Assembly (NCBI GenBank): GCA_040002845.1
Contig: JBDUDR010000058.1
Location: forward strand, 1 to 15,022
Direction of reading: 5' to 3'
From: JBDUDR01 sp040002845
GTDB lineage: Bacteria; Actinomycetota; Actinomycetes; Propionibacteriales; Nocardioidaceae
DNA: 15,022 nucleotides
The position numbers and the translations under genes were made by a program. How positions within the stretch are numbered: the first letter of the stretch is position 1; the number at the start of each line of letters is the position of its first letter. Shown piece by piece: positions 13,815 to 15,022 of the stretch. Below the pieces are notes generated by a model that made no database searches, had not been told where the DNA came from, and saw only the letters and a program-made list of their open reading frames with translations.

Positions 13815-14492
13815 CTAGCTGATCCACATTTGCCCTCCGTTGGGACCGTCGAAGGACCACTGGTCGGGCTGCCAAGTCCAGCTGTCGGTTTCACCCTGGC
13901 CACCCATCGGTAGCGTTGCGATCGACCAGCCCAGCTCCGCGTGGTCGCCCCCGATGTCGGCAGGGCCGAAGGTGAAAAGCACGACGTCGCTGGTCGCCGA
14001 CGGGTCACCAAAGGCGGGCAGTTCGGCACGGTCATCAATCCATCGGATGGCTCCAAGGTCTGACAGCCGATCCGCGAGCTCGCTGCGGACGTCATCGGCC
14101 CACGGCTCGCTGTCGCAGCCGAACGGCGGAGCAGGATCGACAGGCTGCAAGCAAAGGCGATCCAGGATCGCGATTTCGGCCTGCGGGCGGTGGATGTCTG
14201 CAAGGACTCGGCGCACGGTTGCCTCATAGAGGAGCGCCTCCCGCGTTGTCGCTTGGCTGCTGGCAGCGACTCTGGCGTGTGTGGGGCCGTTCCAGGTGTC
14301 CGGGCCACCCAGCGACAGGGGTGCGGCGAAGATCGCCGCTGCGGCGGCGGCTATTCCGGCCAGGGTCGCGGTTCGGCGGACGATCAGGCTCCGACGCCCC
14401 CGGCGCAGCAGCCGCTCCGCGTAGTCCGGGGACGGTTCCGAGGCATCGTCGGCCAGAAGATGGAGCACCTGGTCGTTAGTCATGTGCGTCAT
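13815..14492 (-). CDS. Single-pass membrane protein, probable anti-sigma partner of the adjacent SigE-type factor
   Basis: A 225-residue protein. Residues 1-40 are cytoplasmic and include DQVLHLLADDASEPSPDYAE and a basic LLRRGRRSLIVRR. One membrane helix follows at about 41-61 (Ala-rich), then an extracytoplasmic domain of about 160 residues with two Cys (near 113 and 123, in LDRLCLQPVDPAPPFGCDSE). The end is Trp-rich (DSWTWQPDQWSFDG). ATG 14492 overlaps the sigma stop by ATGA with SD-like AGAGGA upstream; a second ATG three codons on is possible. I see no zinc-finger HxxxCxxC motif. The role as anti-sigma factor is inferred from gene order and topology, which are typical for SigE-family ECF pairs; the outer domain is not recognised and may sense a ligand. 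Confidence 0.72.
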   Translation of the reverse strand: MTHMTNDQVLHLLADDASEPSPDYAERLLRRGRRSLIVRRTATLAGIAAAAAAIFAAPLSLGGPDTWNGPTHARVAASSQATTREALLYEATVRRVLADIHRPQAEIAILDRLCLQPVDPAPPFGCDSEPWADDVRSELADRLSDLGAIRWIDDRAELPAFGDPSATSDVVLFTFGPADIGGDHAELGWSIATLPMGGQGETDSWTWQPDQWSFDGPNGGQMWIS

Positions 14493-14998
14493 CGTGGGTT
14501 CCTCTCACGCTCATCCGTTGCAGTCAGAGCTCGCCGCAGCTTGTCGAGGCCCCGTGCGGTCTGGCTACGCACGGTTCCTTCGGAGCAGCCGAGGATCTCC
14601 GCGGCGCGGGCCACATCGAGATCCACCCAGTGCCGGAGCACGACTGCGGCCCGTTGACGCGGTGGTAGATCCGCCAGCGCTGCGCGCAGTCGGATCCGCT
14701 CCTCGACCGTGGCGAATCCGTCGGCTGGGCTAGCGGTCACCGGCATCTCGGCGGTCGCGGTCTCACGCCGCCGGAAGGGTCGGCGTGCCTCGTCTATGGC
14801 CGCGGTGACCAGAACCCGACGTATGTAGGCCTCAGGATTGGACGAGATCCGACCCCACCGCACGTACGCGCGTATGAGAGCGGTCTGCAGCAGATCGTCC
14901 GCCGCTGAATTGTCGGCGGTCAGCAGGTAGGCAAGTCGCATCAGCGCTTTCGACCGCGCGGCAACGAACTGCTCGAACTCGCGGTCGCGGTCGCCCAT
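14489..14998 (-). CDS. SigE-family ECF RNA polymerase sigma factor
   Basis: A 169-residue sigma-70-type factor. Region 2 is FEQFVAARSKALMRLAYLLT, then DNSAADDLLQTALIRAYVRW and NPEAYIRRVLVTAAIDEARR. Region 4 is LRAALADLPPRQRAAVVLRH, then VDLDVARAAEILGCSEGTVR with the helix-turn-helix, and SQTARGLDKLRRAL. The PEAYVRRVLV-type segment and short length mark the SigE family of actinobacterial ECF factors. ATG 14998 is chosen because GGAGGTGAGG sits just before it; the GTG at 15013 in the same frame would be part of that SD. It is translationally coupled to the membrane protein after it (ATGA). A promoter, likely autoregulated, would lie beyond the window edge. Confidence 0.92.
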   Translation of the reverse strand: MGDRDREFEQFVAARSKALMRLAYLLTADNSAADDLLQTALIRAYVRWGRISSNPEAYIRRVLVTAAIDEARRPFRRRETATAEMPVTASPADGFATVEERIRLRAALADLPPRQRAAVVLRHWVDLDVARAAEILGCSEGTVRSQTARGLDKLRRALTATDERERNPR

Positions 14999-15022
14999 CC
15001 ACCTCACCTCCACTCCTTGGAC

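Noticed and set aside
12319..13818. Long plus-strand open frame overlapping pntB in another frame (499 codons)
   Set aside because: Arg/Gly-rich low-complexity product; pntB in the neighbouring frame has full family motifs.
13127..14308. Minus-strand open frame spanning pntB and the anti-sigma region (393 codons)
   Set aside because: It crosses two well-supported genes in wrong frames and has no recognisable domain.

Overview
This window is high-GC DNA with many GTG starts, four-base start/stop overlaps and a naphthoate synthase of the mycobacterial type. It is best read as the chromosome of an actinobacterium (Actinomycetota); genus cannot be told from the sequence. No tRNA, rRNA, CRISPR array, insertion sequence or phage gene was seen.

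Layout. (1) 43-2465, plus strand: an NCS1-type nucleobase/cation symporter, then menB (menaquinone synthesis), which has a -10-like hexamer six bases before its ATG and no Shine-Dalgarno (SD) sequence. (2) A nested inverted repeat at 2471-2510 separates menB from the convergent one-polypeptide fructose PTS permease fruA (EIIA-EIIB-EIIC, minus strand, 2543-4636). The fruA leader holds a possible short peptide ORF and a 12-bp palindrome. (3) 4869-5861, minus: a CorA-type divalent-cation channel with a possible tiny membrane ORF behind it. (4) 6031-7858, plus: three tightly coupled genes, each overlapping the next by GTGA. They encode a 62-residue one-helix protein, a four-helix b6-type cytochrome b with all four haem ligands, and a 323-residue protein with two membrane anchors and a large extracytoplasmic domain. 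No Rieske protein or cytochrome c is nearby. A fourth small ORF may continue the chain. (5) 7984-10547: a loosely packed, partly decayed stretch with a weak 85-residue ORF, an antibiotic-biosynthesis-monooxygenase-fold protein, a DUF427 gene broken by two frameshifts and an SMP-30/gluconolactonase remnant with an internal deletion. (6) 10548-10745, minus: a small membrane protein of a type common in actinobacteria. (7) 10993-13804, plus: the complete proton-translocating NAD(P) transhydrogenase in the three-subunit form pntAA-pntAB-pntB, probably from a leaderless promoter. (8) 13815-14998, minus: a SigE-family ECF sigma factor overlapping a one-helix membrane protein that is probably its anti-sigma partner.

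Together the intact genes lean towards membrane energetics and transport: menaquinone synthesis, a b-type cytochrome module that could use quinone, transhydrogenase, sugar and nucleobase uptake, and a metal channel. The least explained system is the b6-like cytochrome module at 6031-7858.
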